From positions 186,001 to 250,000 of the forward strand of contig NZ_BDQK01000013.1 in assembly GCF_003864295.1 (NCBI RefSeq): 64,000 nucleotides of DNA. Direction: 5' to 3'. Position 1 is the first letter of the stretch; each line of letters begins with the position of its first letter. The stretch comes from Aphanothece sacrum FPU1 (GTDB lineage: Bacteria > Cyanobacteriota > Cyanobacteriia > Cyanobacteriales > Microcystaceae). The notes beneath the pieces are model-generated. The model searched no databases. It was not told the origin of the DNA and saw nothing but the letters and a program-made list of their open reading frames with translations. The position numbers and the translations under genes are program-made. Of this stretch, positions 10,033 to 18,983 are shown one piece after another.

Positions 10033-11151
10033 TTAAAATTCCGTCTGTCCGGCGGTATTTATTGACAGTATTCTTAATCCTTCTGCTCTGATATTTTTAG
10101 CTGCGTTTTCGTCTCGGTCATGGTGAGTTTGACAATTAGGACAAACCCAATCTCTGATGCTTAAATTTATCAAATTATTTTTGAATCCGCAGCAAGAACA
10201 GGTTTTTGTACTTGGATAAAATCTGTCAACTTGAACAAGTTTCCCCCCCTCTCTTTCTAGCTTGTAGCTTAAGAAGTTTAGTAACATACCAAATCCAGCA
10301 TCAAGTATTGATTTAGCTAATTTGGTACGCGCTAATCCTTTTATACAAAGGTTTTCTGCTACAATGACTTGGTTTTCGTCAACGAGCTTTCTTGAGAGTT
10401 TGTGGAGAAAATCTTGTCTAGTATTAGTAATTTTTTCGTGAACAAGAGCGACTTCTTTAATCGCTTTTCTACGGTTGTTAGAACCCTTGGTTCTACGAGA
10501 TAATTTCTGTTGTCTCCTTTTTAATCGTTTGGCATATTTTCTAGTTGGTTTAATTGGGTCAACCTTATAAGTTGTTTCACCATCAAAGACTGTCACTAGG
10601 CTAGATAAGCCTAAATCAATTCCTGAGACTTTAGAGGTTTTATTGATGATTAAATCGTCAGATTCAAATAAAATAGAGGCAAAATATTTACCTGTACTTG
10701 TTTTTGAAACTGTCACTGACTTAATCTTTCCTAAAATCTCTTTTGAAAGTTTAGCTTTAACAATCCCCAGTTTTGGGAGCTTTAAACCGTTGTTATTAAG
10801 AGAACAACCTTCAGGGTAACGGATTGATTGTTGTTTATATTTACTCTTAAACTTAGGAAATTTAGCCCTTTTAGAAAAGAAATTTTTAAAAGCAGCTTCT
10901 AAGTTTTTGAGTGCCTGTTGTAAGGTGGCAGCCGTTGATTCTTGCAACCATTCAAAATCAGGGAGCTTTTTTAGCTGAGTTAGGTCTTTTGCCATTTGGC
11001 AATAAGTCATCCCAATCCCAGTTTCTTGATACTGATTGTTAGTCTTATTTAAGTAAAAATTATACACAAATCTTGCACAGCCTAAATTTCGATTTAAGGC
11101 AATTTCTTGTGGCTGATTTGGATAAATTCTGACTTTTAAGACATTTAACAC
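10033..11151 (-). CDS. tnpB: TnpB, RNA-guided nuclease of IS605 copy A
   Basis: 372 residues with an OrfB N-terminal domain (KVRIYPNQPQEIALNRNLG), RuvC motifs GIDLG (Asp179), VAENL (Glu266) and HDRDENAAKNI (Asp347), and a four-Cys zinc finger (C318/C321, C337/C340). All catalytic residues are present, so it looks intact. In this family TnpB is a guide-RNA-directed DNA nuclease, ancestral to Cas12, that supports transposon retention. The guide RNA is expected to overlap the gene's 3' end and run out of the element at 9924. It is identical in protein sequence to the second copy at 12772-13890. Confidence 0.95.
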   Translation of the reverse strand: MLNVLKVRIYPNQPQEIALNRNLGCARFVYNFYLNKTNNQYQETGIGMTYCQMAKDLTQLKKLPDFEWLQESTAATLQQALKNLEAAFKNFFSKRAKFPKFKSKYKQQSIRYPEGCSLNNNGLKLPKLGIVKAKLSKEILGKIKSVTVSKTSTGKYFASILFESDDLIINKTSKVSGIDLGLSSLVTVFDGETTYKVDPIKPTRKYAKRLKRRQQKLSRRTKGSNNRRKAIKEVALVHEKITNTRQDFLHKLSRKLVDENQVIVAENLCIKGLARTKLAKSILDAGFGMLLNFLSYKLEREGGKLVQVDRFYPSTKTCSCCGFKNNLINLSIRDWVCPNCQTHHDRDENAAKNIRAEGLRILSINTAGQTEF

Positions 11152-11203
11152 GGCTTTCGACCTGTTGTGTTACATTAGCCAGTGTAACACTTAACGCTTT
11201 AAT

Positions 11204-11620
11204 ATGTCAAACGCTTACAATCATGGATTTAGATCGGTCTACAGACTTAACGCTCATATTGTTTTTGTCGTTAAATACAGAAAACAGGCTATCAGTGAAC
11301 CTATACTGTCTAGACTTCAAGAAATCTTTAAAGACACTTTAAATAAATGGGATTGTGAATTACTAGAATTTAATGGCGAGTCCGACCATGTTCATTTGCT
11401 CATTGACTACAAACCCGATAAACCTTTATCTACTTTAATCGGTAATTTAAAAACTGTTAGTAGTAGGTTGATACGAAAAGAAAACCCTGACTTGTCTAAG
11501 AAATACTTTTATGGAAAACCTTATTTTTGGACAGGCTCTTATTTTGTGGCAAGTTGTGGTGGCGTAACTGTTGAACAACTTAAAAATTATGTTGAAAACC
11601 AAAATTCCCCTAAGAAATAA
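11204..11620 (+). CDS. tnpA: TnpA, Y1 HUH transposase of IS605 copy A
   Basis: A 138-residue IS200-type transposase that cuts and rejoins single-stranded ends through a Tyr-DNA link. The HUH motif is DHVHLLID (His62, His64) and the catalytic Tyr is Y129 in LKNYVENQ. Length and motifs are complete. It is divergent from tnpB with 52 bp between the start codons. The end hairpins with which TnpA would work are at both edges of the element. Confidence 0.95.
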   Translation: MSNAYNHGFRSVYRLNAHIVFVVKYRKQAISEPILSRLQEIFKDTLNKWDCELLEFNGESDHVHLLIDYKPDKPLSTLIGNLKTVSSRLIRKENPDLSKKYFYGKPYFWTGSYFVASCGGVTVEQLKNYVENQNSPKK

Positions 11621-11781
11621 GGACTCCCTACGGTCGGTTTATTTGTTGGCAAAAATTCATCTCACCGCTAACCGCTTAGGCGGTGTAGCGGGAGTCCTCT
11701 TTTTGCATTTTAGATAGACATTGATTTATTGATTAATATTAATATTTAGATGTGTAGCGTCATTTTTTGTCAGGACAAGGC

Positions 11782-11958
11782 ATGAATACAAAAGATAATT
11801 ACCCGATAAAGGCTCAAGAATCACCAGACACATATAGCTGTGCTAGAGCAACCCAAGAACTTTTGGCAATTCCTAATTTGCTAGAGCGAGTTAAACAAAA
11901 TCAGGCAACCCCTAAAACTAATTATAAAGCTTGGAGAAATCTTCGCTCTGATGTATGA
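11782..11958 (+). CDS. Small hypothetical protein between IS605 copies
   Basis: 58 codons from ATG 11782 (an in-frame TTG exists at 11767). The translation starts MNTKDNYPIKAQESPDTY and ends KTNYKAWRNLRSDV. It is charged, with no hydrophobic segment and no motif I recognise. It lies 48 bp before a toxin-antitoxin-like pair on the same strand. It might be an antitoxin-like protein or the remainder of a larger gene cut by the left IS element; neither can be shown from the sequence. Confidence 0.35.
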   Translation: MNTKDNYPIKAQESPDTYSCARATQELLAIPNLLERVKQNQATPKTNYKAWRNLRSDV

Positions 11959-12005
11959 AATAATGATTCTAAAGCTAAAAGTTTTTTGACTTATCAAAGA
12001 AAACC

Positions 12006-12233
12006 ATGACTAAACTGTTACAAAAAGCCTTCCAAGAAGCTCAACAGCTTTCCGAGTATCTCCAAGACGAAATTGCTCAACAACTGTTAACAGATATTGA
12101 GAATGAACTAAAATGGCAGAAAACCTTAGCAAATTCCGATATTAACCTAGATATTTTTCAAAAAATGGCTCAATCAGCATTAATTGAAGACCTAGAAGGG
12201 AAAACAGAAGAAAAAGGTTTTGGTGAGGAATAA
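12006..12233 (+). CDS. Probable antitoxin partner of RelE-like protein
   Basis: A 75-residue acidic, mostly helical protein (KAFQEAQQLSEYLQDEIAQQL) whose stop overlaps the start of the downstream RelE-like gene by one base. Small size, acidity, gene order and coupling fit a type II antitoxin. I do not recognise a defined DNA-binding fold. Confidence 0.6.
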   Translation: MTKLLQKAFQEAQQLSEYLQDEIAQQLLTDIENELKWQKTLANSDINLDIFQKMAQSALIEDLEGKTEEKGFGEE

Positions 12234-12508
12234 TGAGATCGTCTAGAACTAGGGATTTTCGGCAAAATTTTGCGGAATTACCGCCACGAATCAAGGAAAC
12301 TGCCAAAAAGAACTACGAACTCTGGCAACAAAATCCATTCCATCCCAGTTTAGAATTTAAAGAAGTTAAGCCTAAAGAGAACATTTGGTCAGTCAGAATC
12401 GGAATCGGATGGCGTGCCGTGGGAGTGATGAAAGCTGACGAACAGAAAATAGTGTGGTTCTGGGTGGGATCGCACGCTGAGTATGACAAGCTTCTCGGTA
12501 AAAAATAA
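12233..12508 (+). CDS. RelE/ParE-superfamily toxin-like protein
   Basis: 91 residues with the RelE-fold pattern: N-terminal helices (FAELPPRIKETAKKNYELW), then strands FKEVKPKENIWSVRIGIGWRAVG and KIVWFWVGSHAEYDKLL. The WSVRIG...RAVG and WVGSHAEYD stretches match the HigB/RelE family. It is translationally coupled to the acidic gene upstream. It lies between the two IS605 copies. Confidence 0.75.
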   Translation: MRSSRTRDFRQNFAELPPRIKETAKKNYELWQQNPFHPSLEFKEVKPKENIWSVRIGIGWRAVGVMKADEQKIVWFWVGSHAEYDKLLGKK

Positions 12509-12771
12509 TTAAGGCCCGTTACACGCACGTTTTCGCACTCTACACTCGTCAGCGATCGCACTAAAAAGTATTCCCTTAAAGCTTCATCTGACATCGTAGT
12601 ATAATCTCGGACATTAAATTACCTCCTAACAGAATCATTAGGCAATTTGTAAGGTTTTTGGTTTGACACTCTCGCCGCTAACCGCTTGGGCGGTGTAGCG
12701 GGAGATTCCTGATTCAACGAGCGATGCTTTCTAATACAAGTACCAGCGAGTCTTATTCACTCTCCACAGGC

Positions 12772-13890
12772 TTAAAATTCCGTCTGTCCGGCGGTATTTA
12801 TTGACAGTATTCTTAATCCTTCTGCTCTGATATTTTTAGCTGCGTTTTCGTCTCGGTCATGGTGAGTTTGACAATTAGGACAAACCCAATCTCTGATGCT
12901 TAAATTTATCAAATTATTTTTGAATCCGCAGCAAGAACAGGTTTTTGTACTTGGATAAAATCTGTCAACTTGAACAAGTTTCCCCCCCTCTCTTTCTAGC
13001 TTGTAGCTTAAGAAGTTTAGTAACATACCAAATCCAGCATCAAGTATTGATTTAGCTAATTTGGTACGCGCTAATCCTTTTATACAAAGGTTTTCTGCTA
13101 CAATGACTTGGTTTTCGTCAACGAGCTTTCTTGAGAGTTTGTGGAGAAAATCTTGTCTAGTATTAGTAATTTTTTCGTGAACAAGAGCGACTTCTTTAAT
13201 CGCTTTTCTACGGTTGTTAGAACCCTTGGTTCTACGAGATAATTTCTGTTGTCTCCTTTTTAATCGTTTGGCATATTTTCTAGTTGGTTTAATTGGGTCA
13301 ACCTTATAAGTTGTTTCACCATCAAAGACTGTCACTAGGCTAGATAAGCCTAAATCAATTCCTGAGACTTTAGAGGTTTTATTGATGATTAAATCGTCAG
13401 ATTCAAATAAAATAGAGGCAAAATATTTACCTGTACTTGTTTTTGAAACTGTCACTGACTTAATCTTTCCTAAAATCTCTTTTGAAAGTTTAGCTTTAAC
13501 AATCCCCAGTTTTGGGAGCTTTAAACCGTTGTTATTAAGAGAACAACCTTCAGGGTAACGGATTGATTGTTGTTTATATTTACTCTTAAACTTAGGAAAT
13601 TTAGCCCTTTTAGAAAAGAAATTTTTAAAAGCAGCTTCTAAGTTTTTGAGTGCCTGTTGTAAGGTGGCAGCCGTTGATTCTTGCAACCATTCAAAATCAG
13701 GGAGCTTTTTTAGCTGAGTTAGGTCTTTTGCCATTTGGCAATAAGTCATCCCAATCCCAGTTTCTTGATACTGATTGTTAGTCTTATTTAAGTAAAAATT
13801 ATACACAAATCTTGCACAGCCTAAATTTCGATTTAAGGCAATTTCTTGTGGCTGATTTGGATAAATTCTGACTTTTAAGACATTTAACAC
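12772..13890 (-). CDS. tnpB: TnpB of IS605 copy B
   Basis: Same 372-residue protein as in the left copy, with all three RuvC acidic residues and the four-Cys zinc finger. Because the 3' flank of the element differs, the guide part of its expected RNA would differ from that of the other copy (sequence just left of 12663, read on the minus strand). Confidence 0.95.
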   Translation of the reverse strand: MLNVLKVRIYPNQPQEIALNRNLGCARFVYNFYLNKTNNQYQETGIGMTYCQMAKDLTQLKKLPDFEWLQESTAATLQQALKNLEAAFKNFFSKRAKFPKFKSKYKQQSIRYPEGCSLNNNGLKLPKLGIVKAKLSKEILGKIKSVTVSKTSTGKYFASILFESDDLIINKTSKVSGIDLGLSSLVTVFDGETTYKVDPIKPTRKYAKRLKRRQQKLSRRTKGSNNRRKAIKEVALVHEKITNTRQDFLHKLSRKLVDENQVIVAENLCIKGLARTKLAKSILDAGFGMLLNFLSYKLEREGGKLVQVDRFYPSTKTCSCCGFKNNLINLSIRDWVCPNCQTHHDRDENAAKNIRAEGLRILSINTAGQTEF

Positions 13891-13942
13891 GGCTTTCGAC
13901 CTGTTGTGTTACATTAGCCAGTGTAACACTTAACGCTTTAAT

Positions 13943-14359
13943 ATGTCAAACGCTTACAATCATGGATTTAGATCGGTCTACAGACTTAACGCTCATATTG
14001 TTTTTGTCGTTAAATACAGAAAACAGGCTATCAGTGAACCTATACTGTCTAGACTTCAAGAAATCTTTAAAGACACTTTAAATAAATGGGATTGTGAATT
14101 ACTAGAATTTAATGGCGAGTCCGACCATGTTCATTTGCTCATTGACTACAAACCCGATAAACCTTTATCTACTTTAATCGGTAATTTAAAAACTGTTAGT
14201 AGTAGGTTGATACGAAAAGAAAACCCTGACTTGTCTAAGAAATACTTTTATGGAAAACCTTATTTTTGGACAGGCTCTTATTTTGTGGCAAGTTGTGGTG
14301 GCGTAACTGTTGAACAACTTAAAAATTATGTTGAAAACCAAAATTCCCCTAAGAAATAA
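13943..14359 (+). CDS. tnpA: TnpA of IS605 copy B
   Basis: 138-residue Y1 HUH transposase identical to the other copy (HVH at 62-64, Tyr129). It is divergent from tnpB and apparently intact, so both elements are potentially autonomous. Confidence 0.95.
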   Translation: MSNAYNHGFRSVYRLNAHIVFVVKYRKQAISEPILSRLQEIFKDTLNKWDCELLEFNGESDHVHLLIDYKPDKPLSTLIGNLKTVSSRLIRKENPDLSKKYFYGKPYFWTGSYFVASCGGVTVEQLKNYVENQNSPKK

Positions 14360-14448
14360 GGACTCCCTACGGTCGGTTTATTTGTTGGCAAAAATTCATC
14401 TCACCGCTAACCGCTTAGGCGGTGTAGCGGGAGTCCTCTTTTTGCATT

Positions 14449-14646
14449 TTAGATAGGAATCGTTTTACCTTCGGTTTGCCATGCTTCTAGATACATTTTA
14501 ATGACTTCTTCTCCATTACGAATCGCTTCTTCACGAGTTTTTCCATGAGTACAAGGCATAATAACTTGTTCAGAAAATTCAGGAATTGTTACCAAGAATA
14601 ACTGATCTTCTTCTGACCATTGAATAAGCATACTATACTGATTCAT
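14449..14646 (-). CDS. hicB: HicB-family antitoxin
   Basis: 65 residues with the partial RNase H-like HicB fold: YSMLIQWSEEDQLFLVTIPEFSE, then CTHGKTREEAIRNGEEVIKMYLEAW. It neutralises HicA. It overlaps the upstream hicA stop by 4 nt (ATGA-type coupling). Its final codons (PI and stop) fall inside the sequence shared by the two IS605 copies, so its C-terminus may have been set by the insertion; the protein ends slightly early for the family. Confidence 0.88.
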   Translation of the reverse strand: MNQYSMLIQWSEEDQLFLVTIPEFSEQVIMPCTHGKTREEAIRNGEEVIKMYLEAWQTEGKTIPI

Positions 14647-14867
14647 GAGTCTTCATTCTCCTTTAATTGTTGCAATTGAATGAGTAATTTAGTGAGTTGT
14701 TTTTCTAAATAAATGGGAACATCATCCCCATCTTTGCCAGGAATTGTTAAGTTTTTTTTGATTAAAGGATGTTGCCAACGTTCATGACTCCCTTTACCTC
14801 TTTTGGGTAAATAAACAAATCCTTCACTGGCAATTTGCGCTTTAAATTCTCGAATTTTCCTCGGCAT
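14643..14867 (-). CDS. hicA: HicA-family mRNA interferase toxin
   Basis: 74 residues with the dsRNA-binding-like HicA fold and the catalytic-His motif KGSHERWQHP, then LTIPGKDGDDVP. It cleaves mRNAs when not bound by HicB, encoded immediately downstream. Toxin-first order is usual for hicAB. The pair looks intact apart from the question over the hicB C-terminus. Confidence 0.9.
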   Translation of the reverse strand: MPRKIREFKAQIASEGFVYLPKRGKGSHERWQHPLIKKNLTIPGKDGDDVPIYLEKQLTKLLIQLQQLKENEDS

Positions 14868-15025
14868 AGATGGTTTTTATATTTTACTCTTTTCATTTTA
14901 TTCCAAATTAAAATAAACAAGGTGCGTTACACGCACGTTTTCGCACCCTACAAGATCTATCCATAAACATCTCCTTGATCCTAATATGAGGATATATTAA
15001 TCATACCCCCACATTAAGTTACAAC

Positions 15026-15457
15026 TTAAGCTTTATTAGCTTTATCTTGTTTTTTCTTAGCTAACTTACGCTTAAAGGATGCACCAAATCCGATGGCGGT
15101 TGCAGCACCCAACATGGTTAAAGGTTCAGGAACAATTCCCACTCCCACACCAAAGTCAGCCGCATCAAGGAAGTTACCCACTGATCGGTTACCACTACCA
15201 GTAGAAACAGCTGAGTAAGCAAAACGAATGTTATTACCAAGGGTAATAATATCTGCTGAACTATTACCAAGGTCTGGGGTTTCAAAACTGCCATTAATTA
15301 GTGCAGCTTGAGCGTCTGATGCGGAAGTAACCACACCCATAAACGCGATCGCCGCAGTAGCAGAGGCTAAAGCAAGAGGCTTAATACATAAGCAATGCTT
15401 TAGCCAACTTGGATAATCTATAAGTTTTGCTAAATTTGACATCATGTTTTTATCCAA
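15026..15457 (-). CDS. Short PEP-CTERM exported protein
   Basis: 143 residues. A signal-peptide-like segment (ALASATAAIAFMGVVTSASDAQAA) is followed by LINGSFETPD, a start typical of larger secreted PEP-CTERM proteins. There are then only about 50 residues before the sorting tail VPEPLTMLGAATAIGFGASF plus a basic end. PEP-CTERM proteins are processed by exosortase in exopolysaccharide-producing bacteria. The very short mature region suggests an internal deletion. Function is unknown. Confidence 0.75.
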   Translation of the reverse strand: MDKNMMSNLAKLIDYPSWLKHCLCIKPLALASATAAIAFMGVVTSASDAQAALINGSFETPDLGNSSADIITLGNNIRFAYSAVSTGSGNRSVGNFLDAADFGVGVGIVPEPLTMLGAATAIGFGASFKRKLAKKKQDKANKA

Positions 15458-15555
15458 AAAACATCACTACTTTGAACTAGTATGAAAAGAAGTGACTTAT
15501 TCAGGTTCATAAAAAACTTTTACTTTTGCCATATTCGTTAAATTTAATCATAATG

Positions 15556-15993
15556 CTAAGGTAAATATTTCTGCACCACTGTCCACCCGGTAAAACTAAC
15601 TATCATAAAACCTACAAACAATATAATATTAGTCCCAATATGAAGCGATCGCAGCCAAGGACGTTCAGGATTAATTTGAGTGGCACTAATAGCAGAAATT
15701 AACACTAAAACAACGGTCAATAATCCAGCGATTAAATGAAAAGAATGACCCAAACTTCCATAATGACCTAAAGTTCCTACTAAGCCAATTATTAGCAATA
15801 ATAAGACCAAAATCACCATAATGATCCCGATCCCATAATGTAGGTTTCTCACCCATTGAGGACGCATCTGGTTAGTGGTGCGACCATAAAACATCCATCC
15901 TCCTAATATTGCCAACAAAACATAGGCCGCCAAAGATAAACCCATTGACCAAGCAGCAATTTTCCAAAGCCAAAGAAAAGAAGGTAAATTCAA
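15556..15993 (-). CDS. DUF4079-like integral membrane protein
   Basis: 145 residues with four predicted membrane segments (about 11-32, 52-75, 83-103, 119-138), reminiscent of cytochrome b561-like bundles. Several His sit near the membrane faces (LHYGIG, LGHYGSLGHSFHLIAG, LHIGTN). Similarity to the cyanobacterial DUF4079 family is by recall. Possible haem binding is inference only. Confidence 0.65.
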   Translation of the reverse strand: MNLPSFLWLWKIAAWSMGLSLAAYVLLAILGGWMFYGRTTNQMRPQWVRNLHYGIGIIMVILVLLLLIIGLVGTLGHYGSLGHSFHLIAGLLTVVLVLISAISATQINPERPWLRSLHIGTNIILFVGFMIVSFTGWTVVQKYLP

Positions 15994-16608
15994 AGTTAAT
16001 GACTCCTCATTAACAACTAATGCTAGTCTACCATTTTCTAAGTATGAGCTACAATATTTAAACTGCTGGGTTACGATGGGGATAAAAAATTATTGCCCCG
16101 TATAACCCATTCTACTAGATTGACGCAGCTAAAATGTTGCAATAAATCTAGAGATTGCTTCGAGGATGTTTCGGATAAGATGACAACTAAGAAATTCTTT
16201 TAGATGTGTCACACCACTACGAAATATAAGATTTTGTTATCATCCTAACTATGGAAAAGTCAAAGTAGGTAAACAAAATTAATTACATAAACTTCGTAGG
16301 GGCGGGTTTTTTACATAAATCAATGATTCTCACTAAAAAACGGTTCTACGGGACAAACTATGCTAAACTAATAATTAATAAAAGGCTAAAGCCTTATCCT
16401 ATAGAAACAAAGTCCACCTTCGTGGACTAAATTATAAATGTGGAACGCCGCATCTTGCCTGTTTTGTATAGCTTAACTATGAACGAGCTAAAGTCCTTTA
16501 TTTGTAATAATAAAGCATAACTTGTCCGGTAGAACCAAAAAAAAAGCTGCCCTTAAGAGCAACTTTAACAGAGTTTTGGGTATTTATTGATTCTGGTTAT
16601 CTAGAGTT
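15994..16608. other. Intergenic region with dispersed repeats
   Basis: No credible gene. It contains a GTAGGGGCGGGTTTTTTACAT element (about 16296-16345). At 16383-16436 there is a copy of a hairpin family: AAGGCT/AGCCTT mini-stem, then AGTCCAC (16411-16417) / GTGGACT (16422-16428). A run of A near 16537 on the + strand follows an imperfect hairpin that could terminate the DUF1830 gene. Confidence 0.6.
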
Positions 16609-16992
16609 CTAAACTAAAGCTGGTTTTAAAGGGGAAATTTTATGATGAGTGCTATTTTCACTCATTGTTATAACAGGTTTATGAGCAGTTGGGAGAGTAG
16701 CAGTAATTAATTCACCCTTTACTAACTCATTATCTCCTTCATCAATACAAAGACGTTCACAGGGAATAGTATCCGACAAAATAGCACTTGCCATCATTCC
16801 TGTATGAACTTCCAACAAGGCGTCAGGTAAAGCTTCAAAAACGAGACGTTGGCCAGGAAAGGCGACTCTCTCAAAATACCAGTTGGGGACGTTAGTGATG
16901 CGAACAACTTGAATCTGACTGGTGGCGTTTACATAGCAGCAAAGGAACTCTTTCCTTTGTCCGTTAGGGAGGGGATCAAAAATCTGGGACAT
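16609..16992 (-). CDS. DUF1830-like protein
   Basis: Start chosen at the internal Met (MSQIFDPLPNGQRKEFLCCYVNATSQ). A further in-frame start 12 codons upstream would add a Ser/Thr-rich stretch not expected in the family. The body FLCCYVNATSQIQVVRITN..FERVAFPGQRLVFEALP matches the small cyanobacterial DUF1830 family as I know it. It is cytosolic with no membrane segment. Function is unknown. Confidence 0.72.
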   Translation of the reverse strand: MSQIFDPLPNGQRKEFLCCYVNATSQIQVVRITNVPNWYFERVAFPGQRLVFEALPDALLEVHTGMMASAILSDTIPCERLCIDEGDNELVKGELITATLPTAHKPVITMSENSTHHKISPLKPALV

Positions 16993-17390
16993 AATGGTTG
17001 AAGCAATTAGTGAAGTCCGATTATTCATTTCTCCTATACCTTAACATTTCGTGATCCCAACTAGCTGTAATCAATATTACATTCAATATTTTTATTACAA
17101 ACTATGGCGGATAATTACCATTATATGGTATAATAGACGACAATTAATAGATAGACAATCATCTATCTATATTCCTAGTTTAGACGGCAATGGGCCATCG
17201 TTACACCACCATTTCCTGTGATCCCCAACCTTGCTACCTGACAGAAATCTAGTTAAAGTTAAGATATATTACAATTTCATCAGACAACTGATCCCCTGGG
17301 ATCACTGATAGTCAGCTAACTTGACTTACTGGCGATCGCCAAATACTCCCTAAACCAGACCCCACTACAATTTAAGAAGAGATTAAAACG
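16993..17390. other. Divergent intergenic region
   Basis: About 400 bp between the DUF1830 gene (-) and the radical SAM gene (+). It must hold both promoters. A HIP1 octamer occurs near 17332, and GATCCCxxGGGATC is seen near 17290-17304. No gene or RNA was recognised. Confidence 0.5.
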
Positions 17391-18959
17391 ATGACTCAGC
17401 GTATTCTTTATTGTCGCCTTCCCTGTAACCCCATTTTTCCCATTGGTGTTGTCTATTTGTCCGATCATGTGCATAAATTGTTCCCTGATATTGAACAAAA
17501 AATATTAGATTTAGGAACAGTTCCTCCCCTTGACTTCAAAAAAGCCTTAGATAACTGTATAGACGAATTTAAACCGACTTTGCTCGTTTTTTCTTGGCGA
17601 GACATTCAAATTTATGCCCCAGTTGGGGGACGTGGGGGAAACCCTCTACAAAATGCCTTTGAATTCTATTATGCTAAAAATCCCTTAATTCGGTTACGAG
17701 GTGCTTTTGGGGGTTTAAAGGTTACAACAGCTTATTACGGCGAATTATGGCGTAACTTAGGGTTAATTCGTCGAGGTTTAAACAGAGCTAAAAAATACCA
17801 TCCAGAAGCCCGTTTAGTGGTTGGGGGAGGGGCAGTTAGTGTGTTTTATGAGCAATTGAAAACTCAACTTCCTCAAGGCACGATTGTCTCAGTTGGAGAA
17901 GGAGAAACCCTACTAGAAAAATTATTACGGGATCAAGATTTTTCGGATGAAAGATGTTATATTGTGGGAGAAACAACGCCCCGTAAACGGTTAATTCATG
18001 AAGCACCAACTCCCTTAGAAAAGACGGCTTGTAACTACGATTATATCGAAACTATTTGGCCAGAATTTAACTATTATTTCCAAGAAAATGACTTTTATAT
18101 TGGGGTACAAACTAAACGGGGTTGTCCTCATAATTGTTGTTATTGTGTTTACACAGTGGTTGAAGGAAAGCAAGTTAGAATTAATCCTGCGGATGAAGTA
18201 GTTAAGGAAATACGCCAACTTTATGACCGGGGAATTCGTAATTTTTGGTTTACAGATGCTCAATTTATTCCTGCCCGTAAGTTTATTAAGGATGCGGAGG
18301 AATTATTAGAAAAAATTCTTGAGTCTGGGATGCAAGATGTCCATTGGGCAGCTTATATTCGGGCTGATAATTTAACCCCAAATTTAGCGAAGTTGATGGC
18401 AAAAACGGGAATGAATTATTTTGAAATTGGTATTACCAGTGGTTCACAAGAATTAGTTCGTAAAATGAGAATGGGTTACAATTTGCGGACAGTATTACAA
18501 AATTGTCGAGATTTAAAAGCGGCAGGATTTAATGATTTAGTGTCGGTTAATTATTCGTTTAATGTCATCGATGAAACCTTTGATACTATTCGTCAAACCA
18601 TCGCTTATCATCGAGAGTTAGAGAATATTTTCGGGGTGGATAAAGTTGAACCTGCGATCTTTTTTATTGGGTTACAACCTCATACCCATTTAGAGCAATA
18701 TGCGTTTGAACATAATATACTTAAACCGGGATATAACCCTATGAGTTTAATGCCTTGGACAGCCAAAAAGTTGTTATGGAACCCTGAACCTTTAGGCTCA
18801 TTTTTTGGACAAGTTTGTTTACAAGCATGGCAACAAAATCCTAATGATTTTGGACGAGAAGTGCTTAAAATTTTAGAGGAAAGGTTAGGAAAAGCCCCAT
18901 TAGAGGAAGCATTAACTGCACCTATTGAGGAGGAGAAAAAGCAATTAGTGTTAGCATAA
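17391..18959 (+). CDS. B12-binding-type radical SAM protein
   Basis: 522 residues. The N-terminal half resembles a cobalamin-binding Rossmann domain (LVFSWRDIQIYAPVGGRGG; LVVGGGAVSVF; VSVGEGETLLEKLL). The radical SAM core begins QTKRGCPHNCCYCVYTV, the CxxxCxxC [4Fe-4S] motif, and is followed by VKEIRQLYDRGIRNFWFTDAQF and GMNYFEIGITSGSQELVRKMRMGYN. It is a conserved cyanobacterial protein that I associate with photosystem II/high-light radical SAM annotations, but its reaction is not known to me. It stands alone, with a hairpin just after the stop. Confidence 0.85.
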   Translation: MTQRILYCRLPCNPIFPIGVVYLSDHVHKLFPDIEQKILDLGTVPPLDFKKALDNCIDEFKPTLLVFSWRDIQIYAPVGGRGGNPLQNAFEFYYAKNPLIRLRGAFGGLKVTTAYYGELWRNLGLIRRGLNRAKKYHPEARLVVGGGAVSVFYEQLKTQLPQGTIVSVGEGETLLEKLLRDQDFSDERCYIVGETTPRKRLIHEAPTPLEKTACNYDYIETIWPEFNYYFQENDFYIGVQTKRGCPHNCCYCVYTVVEGKQVRINPADEVVKEIRQLYDRGIRNFWFTDAQFIPARKFIKDAEELLEKILESGMQDVHWAAYIRADNLTPNLAKLMAKTGMNYFEIGITSGSQELVRKMRMGYNLRTVLQNCRDLKAAGFNDLVSVNYSFNVIDETFDTIRQTIAYHRELENIFGVDKVEPAIFFIGLQPHTHLEQYAFEHNILKPGYNPMSLMPWTAKKLLWNPEPLGSFFGQVCLQAWQQNPNDFGREVLKILEERLGKAPLEEALTAPIEEEKKQLVLA

Positions 18960-18966
18960 TAAGTAG

Positions 18967-18983
18967 GGTGGGCATTGCCCACC
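18967..18983 (+). repeat. Short hairpin after radical SAM gene
   Basis: GGTGGGC (18967-18973) / GCCCACC (18977-18983) with a 3-nt loop. No T tract follows, so this is more likely a common cyanobacterial short repeat than a classical terminator. Confidence 0.5.

Larger units (their letters stand above)
9924..11717. mobile_element. IS200/IS605-family element, copy A
   Basis: A 1794-bp element with divergent tnpA (+) and tnpB (-). Its left subterminal hairpin is CCGCTAACCGCTTGGGGGG...GCGG, with a G at 9952 where copy B has C, which breaks one stem pair. The right subterminal hairpin is CCGCTAACCGCTTAGGCGG...GCGG. Boundaries are defined by comparison with the copy at 12663-14456. No terminal inverted repeats or target duplication are seen, as expected for HUH single-strand transposition. 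The outermost shared bases may include the target motif. Confidence 0.93.
12663..14456. mobile_element. IS200/IS605-family element, copy B
   Basis: A 1794-bp element matching the copy at 9924-11717, shifted by exactly 2739 bp. Both encoded proteins are identical, and the only difference I noticed is C at 12691 for G at 9952, which here gives a complete left-end hairpin (ACCGC/GCGGT). Its right edge overlaps the stop codon of hicB. The near-identity shows a very recent duplication. Confidence 0.93.

Noticed and set aside
12313-12594. Minus-strand 93-codon frame over the RelE-like gene
   Set aside because: It is antisense to a gene with clear family motifs; only its first dozen residues are gene-like, and they lead nowhere.
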